From Novosphingobium sp. (GTDB lineage: Bacteria > Pseudomonadota > Alphaproteobacteria > Sphingomonadales > Sphingomonadaceae), in assembly GCA_028697875.1 (NCBI GenBank), contig JAQVEQ010000026.1, positions 1 through 19,944 of the forward strand: a stretch of DNA of 19,944 bases, read 5' to 3'. Shown here in pieces: positions 7,731 through 14,643 of the stretch (its first letter is position 1; every line of letters begins with the position of its first letter). Under the pieces are notes generated by a model. That model did not search any database. It was not told the origin of the DNA and saw only the letters and a program-made list of their open reading frames with translations. The position numbers and the translations under genes are program-made.

Positions 7731-7887
7731 ATTACCGGCTTGCCGATTGGCTTGCCCGGCACTGTCCGATGTCCGGCTCCGTACATTGTCGCATTCCGGC
7801 AGGGTTCATTCCTCCCGAAAGCCGCGGATTTCGGCGTTCTTCGAAGATGGTGCGAGTCTTGCATCCCCGTTTCCAAGGAGATTGGCG

Positions 7888-8133
7888 ATGCATGGCGAAG
7901 TGCCTTTCGAAGGGATCAATTTCGGCGACCTGGCCGACGGGATCGATGAATTGCTGCAGGCCGGCGTCCTGGCCCATCGCACCGGCAAGGCAGCCGCGGA
8001 TGCCTTGTTCCGCGAGGCACTGGCACGCGATCCCGCTGCGTTGCCCACCTATTTCTGCCCCTACAAGATCCACACTTATTCGGACCGGCTGACCGCGCCG
8101 GCGGATGCCGCTCGACGGCAACAGGGCGCATAG
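7888..8133 (+). CDS. small protein of unknown function, possibly a truncated TPR-like protein
   Basis: An 81-residue ORF with an excellent ribosome site (AAGGAG, 7 bases before ATG 7888). Residues 24-52 (LAHRTGKAAADALFREALAR and on through DPAALPTYFC) look like one helical-hairpin repeat of TPR type. The sequence then stops after a short degenerate-looking tail (LTAPADAARRQQGA). TPR-type proteins usually have several repeats, so this is probably a shortened gene. The next ORF continues in the same reading frame right after the TAG at 8131-8133. I do not recognise the family, and no function can be given. Confidence 0.55.
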   Translation: MHGEVPFEGINFGDLADGIDELLQAGVLAHRTGKAAADALFREALARDPAALPTYFCPYKIHTYSDRLTAPADAARRQQGA

Positions 8134-8136
8134 ACG

Positions 8137-8379
8137 TTGGACACCAGGGGATATTTCGTCGACTGGAACGGGGCCTTGCGCAGCACGTCCGATCCGGGTG
8201 AGGATTTCGTGTGCGAAGTCGATGCGGTTTCGCGCTATGTCGCGGTCATGTCCCCCAAGGGCATGCTCGTGCATGAAGCCACATTGTACCGTACGCTCGA
8301 AGACATCGCCAAGGCGGGCATCAAGGCGACATTTCTTCCGGGCTCCGTGTCCTGGGGCAAGCCGGATGAGGGGTTTTGA
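8137..8379 (+). CDS. small protein of unknown function, or the downstream half of a gene split by TAG
   Basis: An 80-residue ORF in the same frame as the gene ending at 8133, separated from it by TAG plus one codon. The only nearby start is TTG 8137, with a weak AGGGCG site that lies inside the previous ORF. The sequence looks like a real protein: FVDWNGALRSTSDPGEDF, then AVSRYVAVMSPKGMLVHEAT and a C-terminal FLPGSVSWGKPDEGF. It is mixed hydrophobic and charged, with no signal peptide or membrane segment. Either it is translated by re-initiation, or 7888-8379 is one gene with a nonsense mutation. The family is not recognised. Confidence 0.5.
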   Translation: MDTRGYFVDWNGALRSTSDPGEDFVCEVDAVSRYVAVMSPKGMLVHEATLYRTLEDIAKAGIKATFLPGSVSWGKPDEGF

Positions 8380-8420
8380 CGCACAGGCCGTGCGTCGGGA
8401 AAGGGTAAGGAGAACGACCC

Positions 8421-8750
8421 ATGTTTATCGCCATGAACCGCTTCCAGGTGATCCGGGGCGAGGAAGAAGCCTTCGAAACCGTATGGAAAAGCCGGGACAG
8501 CTATCTGGACGAGGTGCCCGGCTTCGTCGAATTCCATTTGCTGCGCGGTCCCGAGGCCGAGGACCATACGCTGTTCGCTTCGCACACCGTCTGGCGGTCG
8601 AAAGCCGACTTCGAAGCGTGGACCACTTCCGAAGCCTTCCGCAAGGCGCATGCCGGGGCCGGCGGGCACAAGCCGCTCTATCTCGGTCCGCCGAAGTTCG
8701 AAGGGTTCGAGGTAATCCAGACCGTCGGCGCCACCAATACTGTCGGCTAG
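8421..8750 (+). CDS. antibiotic biosynthesis monooxygenase (ABM) domain protein, IsdG/HmoA-like
   Basis: A 109-residue ferredoxin-like alpha/beta protein. MFIAMNRFQVIRGEEEAFET, then VPGFVEFHLLRGPEAEDHTL, SHTVWRSKADFEAWTTSEAF and a final FEGFEVIQTV match the ABM fold of HmoA/IsdG-type haem-degrading monooxygenases. That includes the conserved Asn of the first strand and the Trp of the FEAW helix. Such enzymes open haem to release iron, while other ABM proteins oxidise quinols, so the substrate is inferred. ATG 8421 follows TAAGGAGA at good spacing. A ruined globin gene follows 12 bp later, so the pair may once have been a haem-linked unit. Confidence 0.88.
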   Translation: MFIAMNRFQVIRGEEEAFETVWKSRDSYLDEVPGFVEFHLLRGPEAEDHTLFASHTVWRSKADFEAWTTSEAFRKAHAGAGGHKPLYLGPPKFEGFEVIQTVGATNTVG

Positions 8751-8762
8751 CGGAGGGGACGG

Positions 8763-9016
8763 ATGTCCTCGCTCGTCGAACTCGCTCCGGAGGCCCAGCA
8801 TTGCCGCTCTATTCGTCCGCACGCGGCCATCCGCGCCTGCGCTAGCGGCATATGGGCTTTCCAATCGGTAATGCCGCGCGCGACGTCTGGATGCTGTGCA
8901 TGGACGGCGCGCTGGCCGAAGCCGTCCCCGACCCGGCGGCACGGGAGGAAATCTACGCCGCGCTCGCCAAACTGGCCGACTGGATGCGTAACCGGCAGGA
9001 CGGCGAGGAGGGCTGA
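8763..9016 (+). pseudogene. remnant of a group II truncated haemoglobin gene
   Basis: After a proper ribosome site (GGAGGGGACGG) an ATG at 8763 opens a short unrelated frame. In another frame from about 8789 comes GGPALPLYSSARGHPRLR, then TAG at 8843-8845, then RHMGFPIGNAARDVWMLCMD and on to ALAKLADWMRNRQ, ending with TGA at 9014-9016. GHPRLR-x-RH-x-PFPIG followed by an aromatic-rich helix and LADWMRN is the E/F-to-H helix half of proteobacterial group II truncated globins. The N-terminal half, with the distal haem pocket, is absent. A frameshift or deletion and an in-frame stop break the rest. ATG 8852 could express a 54-residue C-terminal scrap, which could not hold haem alone. Confidence 0.7.
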
Positions 9017-9040
9017 GCCCTCTCGCGCGTGGTTCCCCGC

Positions 9041-9466
9041 TCAGTCCGAGGTAATCATGACCTCGGGATGTTCGTCCGGTTCGTGCAGATGGAGGCCGTC
9101 TTCCTCGGTGAGCGTGTCGTCGATCATGCAGATGTCGCCATCGTCGATGACGATGTCGATCGGCTTCAGGTTCTCGCCCTTGCATGGCCCGATGAAGCAG
9201 TGGCCCGTTTCGAGATCGAACAGGGCGCCATGCGTGCCGCATTTGAGGAAATTGCCTTCCTCGTCGAGGAATTCGCCGGGGACCGTGTCGAGGCGGTTTC
9301 CGGCATGGGGGCAGACGTTCTCGTAAGCATGGAACGCGCCGCCCTTGCGGGTCATCAGAATCGGCCAGGGCTTCATTTCTCCTTCGATCTGGCGCGCGAG
9401 CACGAAGCCGCGAACTTCCTCCTCCTGTACTTCCATCGTTTCGCAGATCACGAACAGTTCCGTCAT
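9041..9466 (-). CDS. Rieske [2Fe-2S] ferredoxin-like protein
   Basis: A 141-residue soluble protein. The Rieske cluster ligands are clear: Cys52-x-His54 (CPHAGNRLD) and Cys76-x2-His79 (CGTHGALFD). These proteins pass electrons to ring-hydroxylating dioxygenases or form part of oxygenase and nitrite-reductase systems. It is longer than the usual 100-110-residue ferredoxin, with an acidic tail (TLTEEDGLHLHEPDEHPEVM). ATG 9466 has GGAGG 7 bases upstream. It lies 104 bp after a glutathione S-transferase gene on the same strand. No oxygenase alpha subunit is adjacent. With an aromatic operon nearby, a role in electron supply to a dioxygenase encoded elsewhere is possible, by inference. Confidence 0.92.
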   Translation of the reverse strand: MTELFVICETMEVQEEEVRGFVLARQIEGEMKPWPILMTRKGGAFHAYENVCPHAGNRLDTVPGEFLDEEGNFLKCGTHGALFDLETGHCFIGPCKGENLKPIDIVIDDGDICMIDDTLTEEDGLHLHEPDEHPEVMITSD

Positions 9467-9570
9467 GACAGTCCTCCGTTTCGAGGGGTTGGAAACAGGC
9501 CAGCACCGGCTCCGGCACGGAGCGGGCAGCGGGGATGCAATGGGGTGGCGTGGGGCAGGGAGCGCATCGC

Positions 9571-10221
9571 TCAGGCCGCCTTGCCGAGCTTGCCGGGATC
9601 GTATCCTCCCTCGCGCAGCACCCGGTAAGCCGCGTCGCGCCCCAGCATGAGCCGGTAATGGTCGAGCAGGCGCGGCGGCAGCGGCACGTCCGTCATGTCG
9701 GCCCAGAATTCGACGTAGAACAGGATCGGGTCCGCGACAGTGAACGCGCCCAGCGCATAGCCTTCGGCATCCAGCATCCCCGCGGCTTCTCCCAGCGCCA
9801 GCGCGGCTATCCGGCGGCCTTCCGCCGTGACCTGCGCTGCCTCATCGGGATCGCAGCCATAGGCTTCGGGGACGAAGACCCGCGCGAAGCCCTGTCCGTG
9901 GACGGCTTCCGTCACATGGCGCATGATCGCGCGGGCGCGCTCCTGCAGCACCGGGTGGGCGGGCCAGTACCGCCCGCGCCGGCAATTGCGTCCCAGCCAC
10001 TCGGCGATGGAAAGCAGATCGGTCAGCACGCTGCCGTCCTTGAGCCTCAGACTGGGAATGGTCCCGCGCGGATTGATCGCCAGATATTCGGGCCGGCGGT
10101 TCTCCCCGGCCGGGATGTTGACTACCGTGACCTCGAACACTTCCTCGACTTCCTCGAGGATGATGTTCGCGGCGGTCGAGCAGGCGCCCGGCGCCATGTA
10201 GAGGCACATGTTGGCCATCAT
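9571..10221 (-). CDS. glutathione S-transferase family protein, beta-class-like
   Basis: A 216-residue soluble protein. The N-terminal thioredoxin-like domain opens CLYMAPGACSTAANIILEEV, the PGACS turn typical of bacterial beta-class GSTs whose Cys binds glutathione. RGTIPSLRLKDGSVLTD is the cis-Pro/Ser glutathione-binding region. The helical C-terminal domain contains LGAFTVADPILFYVEFW, with the usual N-capping TVAD. The start overlaps the stop of the upstream amine oxidase gene (ATGATGA), so the two are coupled. Of the two adjacent ATGs, the one at 10218 has slightly better spacing to GGGAG. Sphingomonad GSTs are often found among aromatic-degradation genes. The substrate here is unknown. 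Confidence 0.9.
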   Translation of the reverse strand: MMANMCLYMAPGACSTAANIILEEVEEVFEVTVVNIPAGENRRPEYLAINPRGTIPSLRLKDGSVLTDLLSIAEWLGRNCRRGRYWPAHPVLQERARAIMRHVTEAVHGQGFARVFVPEAYGCDPDEAAQVTAEGRRIAALALGEAAGMLDAEGYALGAFTVADPILFYVEFWADMTDVPLPPRLLDHYRLMLGRDAAYRVLREGGYDPGKLGKAA

Positions 10222-10967
10222 GCCGCTCCCACGCTGGCGCCGCGGCCGTGCCTGTCCAGCAGGAGCAGGTTGGCGGCTGCCTGCTCATGCGTCACGAAGG
10301 CCGATCCCGACAGGCCCTGTTCCCGCCAGACAGGGCCGGTGCAGGCGGCGCCGGCCTTGGCCGAAGTTGCCATCCAGGTCTGCGTTTGTTGCAGAGCCGA
10401 CAGGGTCGCCCGGTCGAGCGTTGGTGAAAATGTCAGGGACGCGACAAGTCGTGGGGGCAATGCCAACACGCAGTAGCGGGCAATCGTCTCGCCATTCCCT
10501 TCGCCGGAACACCAGGCGAGACGCACGTGCGCGCCGTCGTCGAACACCGCCTGGACTACATGGCTCAGCCGGATTTCCGTCCCGGAAAGCCGCGCGGCCA
10601 GAGCCTCCACAAGCCGCGTCATGCCGCCAGCAAGCCGGTGTGCCTGGTCGTGAATGGGCAGGGGCGGGGTCCGTTCGGGGCCCTTTTCGACATCGCTCAT
10701 CGACAGGTTTGCGCCTTCGTCCCTTTGCGGGAATGAAGGAATTTCAAGGTGTTGTACAAGTTCAGCGACGAGCGGCTGGCGATGCGGCCAGAACCATCCC
10801 GGCCCCAGGTCGACGGCCAGGCCGCTTTCTGCATCGCTTTCGGCCAGGATGCGGCCGCCCAGGCGTTCACGCGCTTCGACGACAAGGACCGAGTGGCCTT
10901 GTGCTTCCAGCATTTCGGCCAGTGCAAGGCCGCTCAGGCCCGCTCCGACAATGGCGACATCGTACAT
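10218..10967 (-). CDS. flavin monoamine oxidase family protein, C-terminally truncated
   Basis: A 249-residue protein that begins with a perfect Rossmann FAD site: GAGLSG (8-13), then VVEARERLGGRI with Glu31 and the GGR (37-39). Further amine-oxidase landmarks include LGPGWFWP and RLAGGMTRLVEALAARL. It ends soon after the WREQGLSGSAF segment. Full-length relatives run to about 350-450 residues and finish with a second FAD-contacting block (GTE-like followed by Gly-Gly-Tyr). That block is absent, so the flavin site is incomplete and the protein is probably inactive. ATG 10967 has GGGGAG 8 bases upstream. The longer open frame starting at 11105 is not needed. The stop overlaps the start of the GST gene, so a deletion may have fused this tail to the GST leader region. 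Confidence 0.75.
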   Translation of the reverse strand: MYDVAIVGAGLSGLALAEMLEAQGHSVLVVEARERLGGRILAESDAESGLAVDLGPGWFWPHRQPLVAELVQHLEIPSFPQRDEGANLSMSDVEKGPERTPPLPIHDQAHRLAGGMTRLVEALAARLSGTEIRLSHVVQAVFDDGAHVRLAWCSGEGNGETIARYCVLALPPRLVASLTFSPTLDRATLSALQQTQTWMATSAKAGAACTGPVWREQGLSGSAFVTHEQAAANLLLLDRHGRGASVGAA

Positions 10968-11088
10968 GACTTGGCTCCCCGGCACGTTGTGTCGCCACAT
11001 GCCATGCAAGAACCGGACAATTTGCCGCAGTGGCATGAAACTTGTTTGCCAGAGATCGTTGGAACGGTGCCGGTCGAAGGAAAGTGAG

Positions 11089-12699
11089 ATGCCAGTGCGC
11101 GACATCGCGGAAGGGGATTTGCAGGTGCGGGCGCAGGCGGTGCTTGCCTATCACCGGCGGACCAAGCATCGCCCGGATGGCTATGCGGCCGGGCCGGAAA
11201 CGCTTGACTGGGACGCCCAGCCGTCGCCCTACCGGCATTTCGCGGGTGCTCCGGTCACGCTCCTCCCGCTGGTGTCGGACGGGATCGACGCGCCTTTCGC
11301 GGCCTTGACCGGACAACATCGCGTGGCGGCTGCCGCGCCCGATAGCCGCAGTCTCGGGGCGCTGCTCGAACTGTCGTTCGGCCTCGCGGCGATCAAGGAA
11401 TACGGGCCGGATCGATGGACCCTGCGCAGCAATCCTTCCAGCGGCAACCTGCATCCGACCGAAGCCTATGTCCTGAGCGGCGGCGTTGCCGGGCTGGCGG
11501 ACGGGGTGCATCACTACCGGCCGGGAGAACATGCGCTGGAGCAGCGCTGCGCTACGCGGCTGGAACGGCCCGGACTGTGGATCGGGCTCAGTTCGATCCT
11601 GTGGCGCGAGGCCTGGAAATATGGCGAACGCGCTTTCCGCTATTGCCAGCTCGACATCGGGCACGCCGTCGGCGCGGTTGCGGCGGCCTGCGCCGTGCTC
11701 GGCTGGCGGGCGCATCCGGTCCCGGGGATTTGCAGCGGGGCGATCGGGCAATTGCTGGGCCTCGACAGGGCGCAGGATTTCGGACGGGCCGAGCGGGAGG
11801 AGCCGGAAGTGCTGCTCCATATCGAAACGGCACCGGAACATGGCAGTCCGGACAACATTCCCGCGCCCGAATTTGCGGGCGAAGCAAGCTGGTCGGGCAT
11901 TGCGAACCTGCTCGACCCCCATCCCATGTATCGCTGGCCGGTGATCGAGGCGGCAGCCGACGCGAGCCGTGGCGAGGTCGAGAGCATGACGCTCCACGGC
12001 GGCGCCCCGGCATTGCCTGCGCCGCAAGCGCGCGCGGCGGACATCATCCTGAAGCGTCGCAGCGCCCAGCGCTATGCGCGCGATCACGTCTTGCCCCGAT
12101 CCGCCTTTGTGCGCCTGGCGGATTCGGCGGGGCAGCTCCTGAGGGGCACCGGGCTGCAATTGCTGGCCTTCGTGCACAATGTCGAAGGGTTGGAGCGCGG
12201 GCTCTATGCGCTGGGCGGCAATGCGGACGGCGAAGCCCGGCTGCGCGCCGCCTTGACCGGCGATTTCGCGTGGCGGGAGCTTGCCGCCATGCCGGAAGTC
12301 CCATCGCTCAGGCTGCTGGCCACGGGCGATTTCCGCAAACTGGTGCGTGCCCTGTCCTGCCACCAGGCAATCGCTGCGGACGCTTGCGTGACGTTTTGCA
12401 TGCTGGCCGAATTCGGCGAAGCGGCAAGCGGCAGGCCGTGGCGCTATCGCCGTCTGCACTGGGAGGCGGGATTGGTCGGGCAGCGTCTCTATCTCGAGGC
12501 CGGAGCGCTCGGGCATGACGGTACCGGCATCGGCTGCTTCATGGATGACGAAGTGCACCGCCTGCTCGGGATGACGGACGACACCTTCCAGGTCGTCTAT
12601 CATTTCGCCTTGGGGCTTGCGATCGCCGACACCCGAATCAGTTCCGCTCCCGCCTATACGGATCGTTTCCGCCGGGAAGCCGATCTGCGCACCTCGTAA
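11089..12699 (+). CDS. SagB/ThcOx-type nitroreductase-fold dehydrogenase, two-domain
   Basis: A 536-residue protein made of two nitroreductase-like halves. In the first, NPSSGNLHPTEAYVL (115-129), then HHYRPGEHALEQ, and SSILWREAWKYGERAFRYCQ followed by LDIGHAVGAVAAACAVLGW are the FMN-binding blocks of SagB/ThcOx enzymes. The second, from about residue 310, starts with ILKRRSAQRYARD and ends with GIGCFMDDEVHRLLGM, then FQVVYHFALGL. SagB-type enzymes oxidise azolines to azoles in RiPP pathways, but many stand-alone homologues have unknown substrates. ATG 11089 has AAGGA upstream. The gene is divergent from the truncated amine oxidase, with 121 bp between them. No cyclodehydratase or precursor peptide gene is seen, so RiPP function is not supported. 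Confidence 0.85.
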   Translation: MPVRDIAEGDLQVRAQAVLAYHRRTKHRPDGYAAGPETLDWDAQPSPYRHFAGAPVTLLPLVSDGIDAPFAALTGQHRVAAAAPDSRSLGALLELSFGLAAIKEYGPDRWTLRSNPSSGNLHPTEAYVLSGGVAGLADGVHHYRPGEHALEQRCATRLERPGLWIGLSSILWREAWKYGERAFRYCQLDIGHAVGAVAAACAVLGWRAHPVPGICSGAIGQLLGLDRAQDFGRAEREEPEVLLHIETAPEHGSPDNIPAPEFAGEASWSGIANLLDPHPMYRWPVIEAAADASRGEVESMTLHGGAPALPAPQARAADIILKRRSAQRYARDHVLPRSAFVRLADSAGQLLRGTGLQLLAFVHNVEGLERGLYALGGNADGEARLRAALTGDFAWRELAAMPEVPSLRLLATGDFRKLVRALSCHQAIAADACVTFCMLAEFGEAASGRPWRYRRLHWEAGLVGQRLYLEAGALGHDGTGIGCFMDDEVHRLLGMTDDTFQVVYHFALGLAIADTRISSAPAYTDRFRREADLRTS

Positions 12700-12774
12700 C
12701 GGCCGGTCCCAGGTGCCCGATGCCCTGGAATCGAGGAACCGCCAGGCACCGGGCCCTTCGTGACACCGCAAGAT

Positions 12775-12833
12775 CGCGCCCTCGCGGGGAAGGGCGCGCT
12801 CGTCATTTCCACCGGGCGTGAGCCCCCGTTTTT
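12775..12833 (+). terminator. hairpins and T-run after the SagB-like gene
   Basis: CGCGCCCT (12775-12782) and AGGGCGCG (12791-12798) form a perfect 8-bp stem with an 8-base loop but no T-tract. Just downstream, CGGG (12813-12816) and CCCG (12825-12828), alternatively GGGC/GCCC with a GTGA loop, are followed by TTTTT (12829-12833). Together they plausibly end transcription of the SagB-like gene before the aromatic operon promoter. Confidence 0.5.
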
Positions 12834-12838
12834 CAAAT

Positions 12839-12897
12839 TTGACAGGCGCCTTGTCGAATCGGTAAGGATGTCTTACCATAAGGCAATCTTACTAAAT
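12839..12897 (+). promoter_or_regulatory. promoter of the aromatic operon with two tandem palindromic operators
   Basis: A perfect -35 box TTGACA lies at 12839-12844, and a second -35-like TTGTCG (12851-12856) is 17 bp from TACCAT (12874-12879). Overlapping the -10 region are two copies of TAAGG-NNN-TCTTAC, at 12863-12876 and 12879-12892, spaced 16 bp apart. The first is centred on a perfect inverted repeat, GGTAAG (12861-12866) and CTTACC (12872-12877). The second has TAAG/CTTA arms. This is the layout of a dimeric repressor or activator (MarR, IclR or TetR type) site. The ATG of the first operon gene is about 28 bp further on. No regulator gene is in the window. Confidence 0.6.
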
Positions 12898-12919
12898 CAT
12901 CAGGTTCGAGAGGAGAGAC

Positions 12920-14629
12920 ATGGTCCGAGAAGCGAGGGAGGGGCAGTACAGGACCCAGGTATTGATCGTAGGGGCGGGCATGGTCGGCATGACGGCCGCA
13001 CTGGATCTGGCGCAGCGGGGCGTTGATGTCCTGATCGTGGAGAAGGGCCCGCTTGAGCGGCCTATGGTGCCGCGGGCCAACCATCTTTCCGCGCGCACGA
13101 TGGAAATCTTCCATCGCCTCGGCATTGCCGGCAAGGTCCGTGCAAAGGGCCTGCCCGATGATTTCGCCAATGACGTGGTCTTCGTCACCGGCATGAGCCA
13201 CGGCCACGAATTGGCCCGCCTGCGGATACCAAGCCGCGAGAAGCGCTTCAACAGCGTCGGCTATATCGATTCCCACTGGCCGACGCCGCAGCCGGCCCAT
13301 CGCTGCAACCAGATGTATTTCGAGCCGGTCGTGCGCGAAGAGGTCCTGGCCAATCCGCGTATCACAACGATTTTCGATGCCCAGATCGCCGATTTCGAAC
13401 AGGACGCGGATGGCGTGACGGCCAAGGGCGTCGACGAGGACGGCGCATCGTTCGAAGTCCGCGCGGATTACCTTGTCGGCTGCGATGGCGGCAGCTCGAC
13501 CATCCGCAAGAAGATAGGGGCGGTGTTCGAAGGTGTGGATGTCATCTCCCGCAATCGCATGGCGTTGATCCGTGCGCCGCAACTGCTCGGCAGGCTGGTG
13601 ATGGAGCCCGCCTGGATGACCTGGTTCATCCGTCCCGAAGGGCACGGCACGGTTCATGCCATCGATGGCAAGGAACTGTGGTGTTTCCACTGCAACTTGC
13701 CCGATGGCGAGGAAGACTTCGAAGAGCTCGATCGCGACCGGATCATCCAGTCGGTGATCGGTACAGATATCCCTTACGAGATCGTCCATACCGAGGATTG
13801 GTACGGCCGCCGCCTGATCGCCAGCAGCTTTGCCGAGGGGCGGGTGTTCCTGGCCGGCGATGCCGCGCACATCTGGATCCCGATGGCGGGTTACGGAATG
13901 AACGCCGGGGTTGCCGATGTGACCAATCTGACATGGAAGCTGGCGGCGGTTGAAAACGGCTGGGCCGATCCGGCTATCCTCGACAGCTATGCACTGGAAC
14001 GCCGCCCGGTGACGACGCAGGTCTCCAAGCACGTCGCCAAGCTCGCAGTGGTCAATTACGGCGTCGAATTGCGCAAGGACCCGCCGCCTGCGCTGTTCGA
14101 GGAAGGATCTGCGGGCGATGCCGAACGGGCCAAGGCGTCGCAGTTCCTGATCGACGCGAACATGGGCCAGTTCAATTGCGCGGGCCTCAATTTCGGGGCG
14201 GTTTACGAGTCCGGCATTGTCGTGCCCGATGGCGAGGATGCCCCGCCGTTCGAATTGGCCGATTATGTGCCCTCGACCGTTCCGGGCTGCCGAACCCCCT
14301 ATTTCACGCTGGCGGATGGCGCTTCGCTCTACGACCAGATGGGGCTCGGCTTTACTTTGCTGCGCACCGATCCGTCGGTGGACGTGGGACCGGTTGTCGC
14401 CGCAGCCGGACAGCGCGGGGTGCCTTTGACCGTGCTCGATATCGACGCGGTGCAGGCCGGGGGCCTGTACGATCACAAGCTGGTTCTCTCGCGGCCCGAC
14501 CAATACGTCGCGTGGCGCGGTGACGCGGTTCCCGAAGATGCGCTTGCCCTGATCGATACCGTGCGCGGTGCCCGGCCGGGGGCGGCGCAGGGACAGGGCG
14601 GTTCCGCATCCATGGCCGCAGTCGAATAG
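12920..14629 (+). CDS. FAD-dependent aromatic monooxygenase (PheA/TfdB/MhpA-type, group A)
   Basis: A 569-residue single-component flavoprotein hydroxylase. It has the Rossmann motif GAGMVG (18-23), the Arg-containing block RANHLSART (52-60), the DG motif in LVGCDGGSSTIR (Asp189-Gly190) and the GD motif in FLAGDAAHIWIP (Gly313-Asp314) followed by GYGMNAGVADVTNL. The C-terminal 170 or so residues fit the thioredoxin-like domain of phenol-hydroxylase-type members. Such enzymes use NAD(P)H and O2 to hydroxylate a phenolic ring. It is the first gene of the operon, with AGGAGAG ahead of ATG 12920, and the aldolase follows 14 bp later. Because gentisate genes follow, it might turn salicylate (or another hydroxybenzoate) into gentisate, but this is inference. 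Confidence 0.93.
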   Translation: MVREAREGQYRTQVLIVGAGMVGMTAALDLAQRGVDVLIVEKGPLERPMVPRANHLSARTMEIFHRLGIAGKVRAKGLPDDFANDVVFVTGMSHGHELARLRIPSREKRFNSVGYIDSHWPTPQPAHRCNQMYFEPVVREEVLANPRITTIFDAQIADFEQDADGVTAKGVDEDGASFEVRADYLVGCDGGSSTIRKKIGAVFEGVDVISRNRMALIRAPQLLGRLVMEPAWMTWFIRPEGHGTVHAIDGKELWCFHCNLPDGEEDFEELDRDRIIQSVIGTDIPYEIVHTEDWYGRRLIASSFAEGRVFLAGDAAHIWIPMAGYGMNAGVADVTNLTWKLAAVENGWADPAILDSYALERRPVTTQVSKHVAKLAVVNYGVELRKDPPPALFEEGSAGDAERAKASQFLIDANMGQFNCAGLNFGAVYESGIVVPDGEDAPPFELADYVPSTVPGCRTPYFTLADGASLYDQMGLGFTLLRTDPSVDVGPVVAAAGQRGVPLTVLDIDAVQAGGLYDHKLVLSRPDQYVAWRGDAVPEDALALIDTVRGARPGAAQGQGGSASMAAVE

Positions 14630-14643
14630 AGGGAGAGGGGACG

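Larger units (their letters stand above)
7518..7887. other. 370-bp divergent intergenic region
   Basis: This stretch separates the minus-strand symporter/carbamoyltransferase operon from plus-strand genes and must hold promoters for at least one of them. I see no convincing sigma-70 promoter. It contains a perfect 12-bp tandem duplication (7633-7656) and a spaced direct repeat GTGAACCG (7710-7717 and 7723-7730). The frame of the minus-strand gene stays open through most of the left half. A 67-codon minus-strand ORF at 7673-7876 lacks coding character. Confidence 0.5.

Noticed and set aside
7673..7876. 67-codon minus-strand ORF in the divergent region
   Set aside because: No ribosome site, no recognisable sequence, and it overlaps the strong ribosome site of the plus-strand gene at 7888.
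7888..9016. Genetic recoding of TAG (amber readthrough) in the 8131 and 8843 stops
   Set aside because: TAG ends the neighbouring intact gene at 8748-8750, and no suppressor tRNA or special system is visible. Nonsense decay explains both sites.
9041..10967. Rieske-GST-amine oxidase genes as part of the aromatic operon
   Set aside because: They lie on the opposite strand, beyond the SagB-like gene, and one is truncated. Only a loose functional link through electron transfer can be suggested.
11089..12699. RiPP (azole peptide) biosynthetic cluster around the SagB-like gene
   Set aside because: No YcaO protein, leader peptidase, exporter or precursor-like small ORF could be found. The 121-bp and 220-bp flanks encode nothing convincing.
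10867..12879. 670-codon minus-strand frame opposite the SagB-like gene
   Set aside because: Antisense shadow. It crosses the divergent promoter region and has no domain. The plus-strand protein has clear nitroreductase motifs and a ribosome site.
12833..14503. 556-codon minus-strand frame opposite the FAD monooxygenase
   Set aside because: Shadow of a gene with complete flavoprotein motifs. No start signal and no domain.
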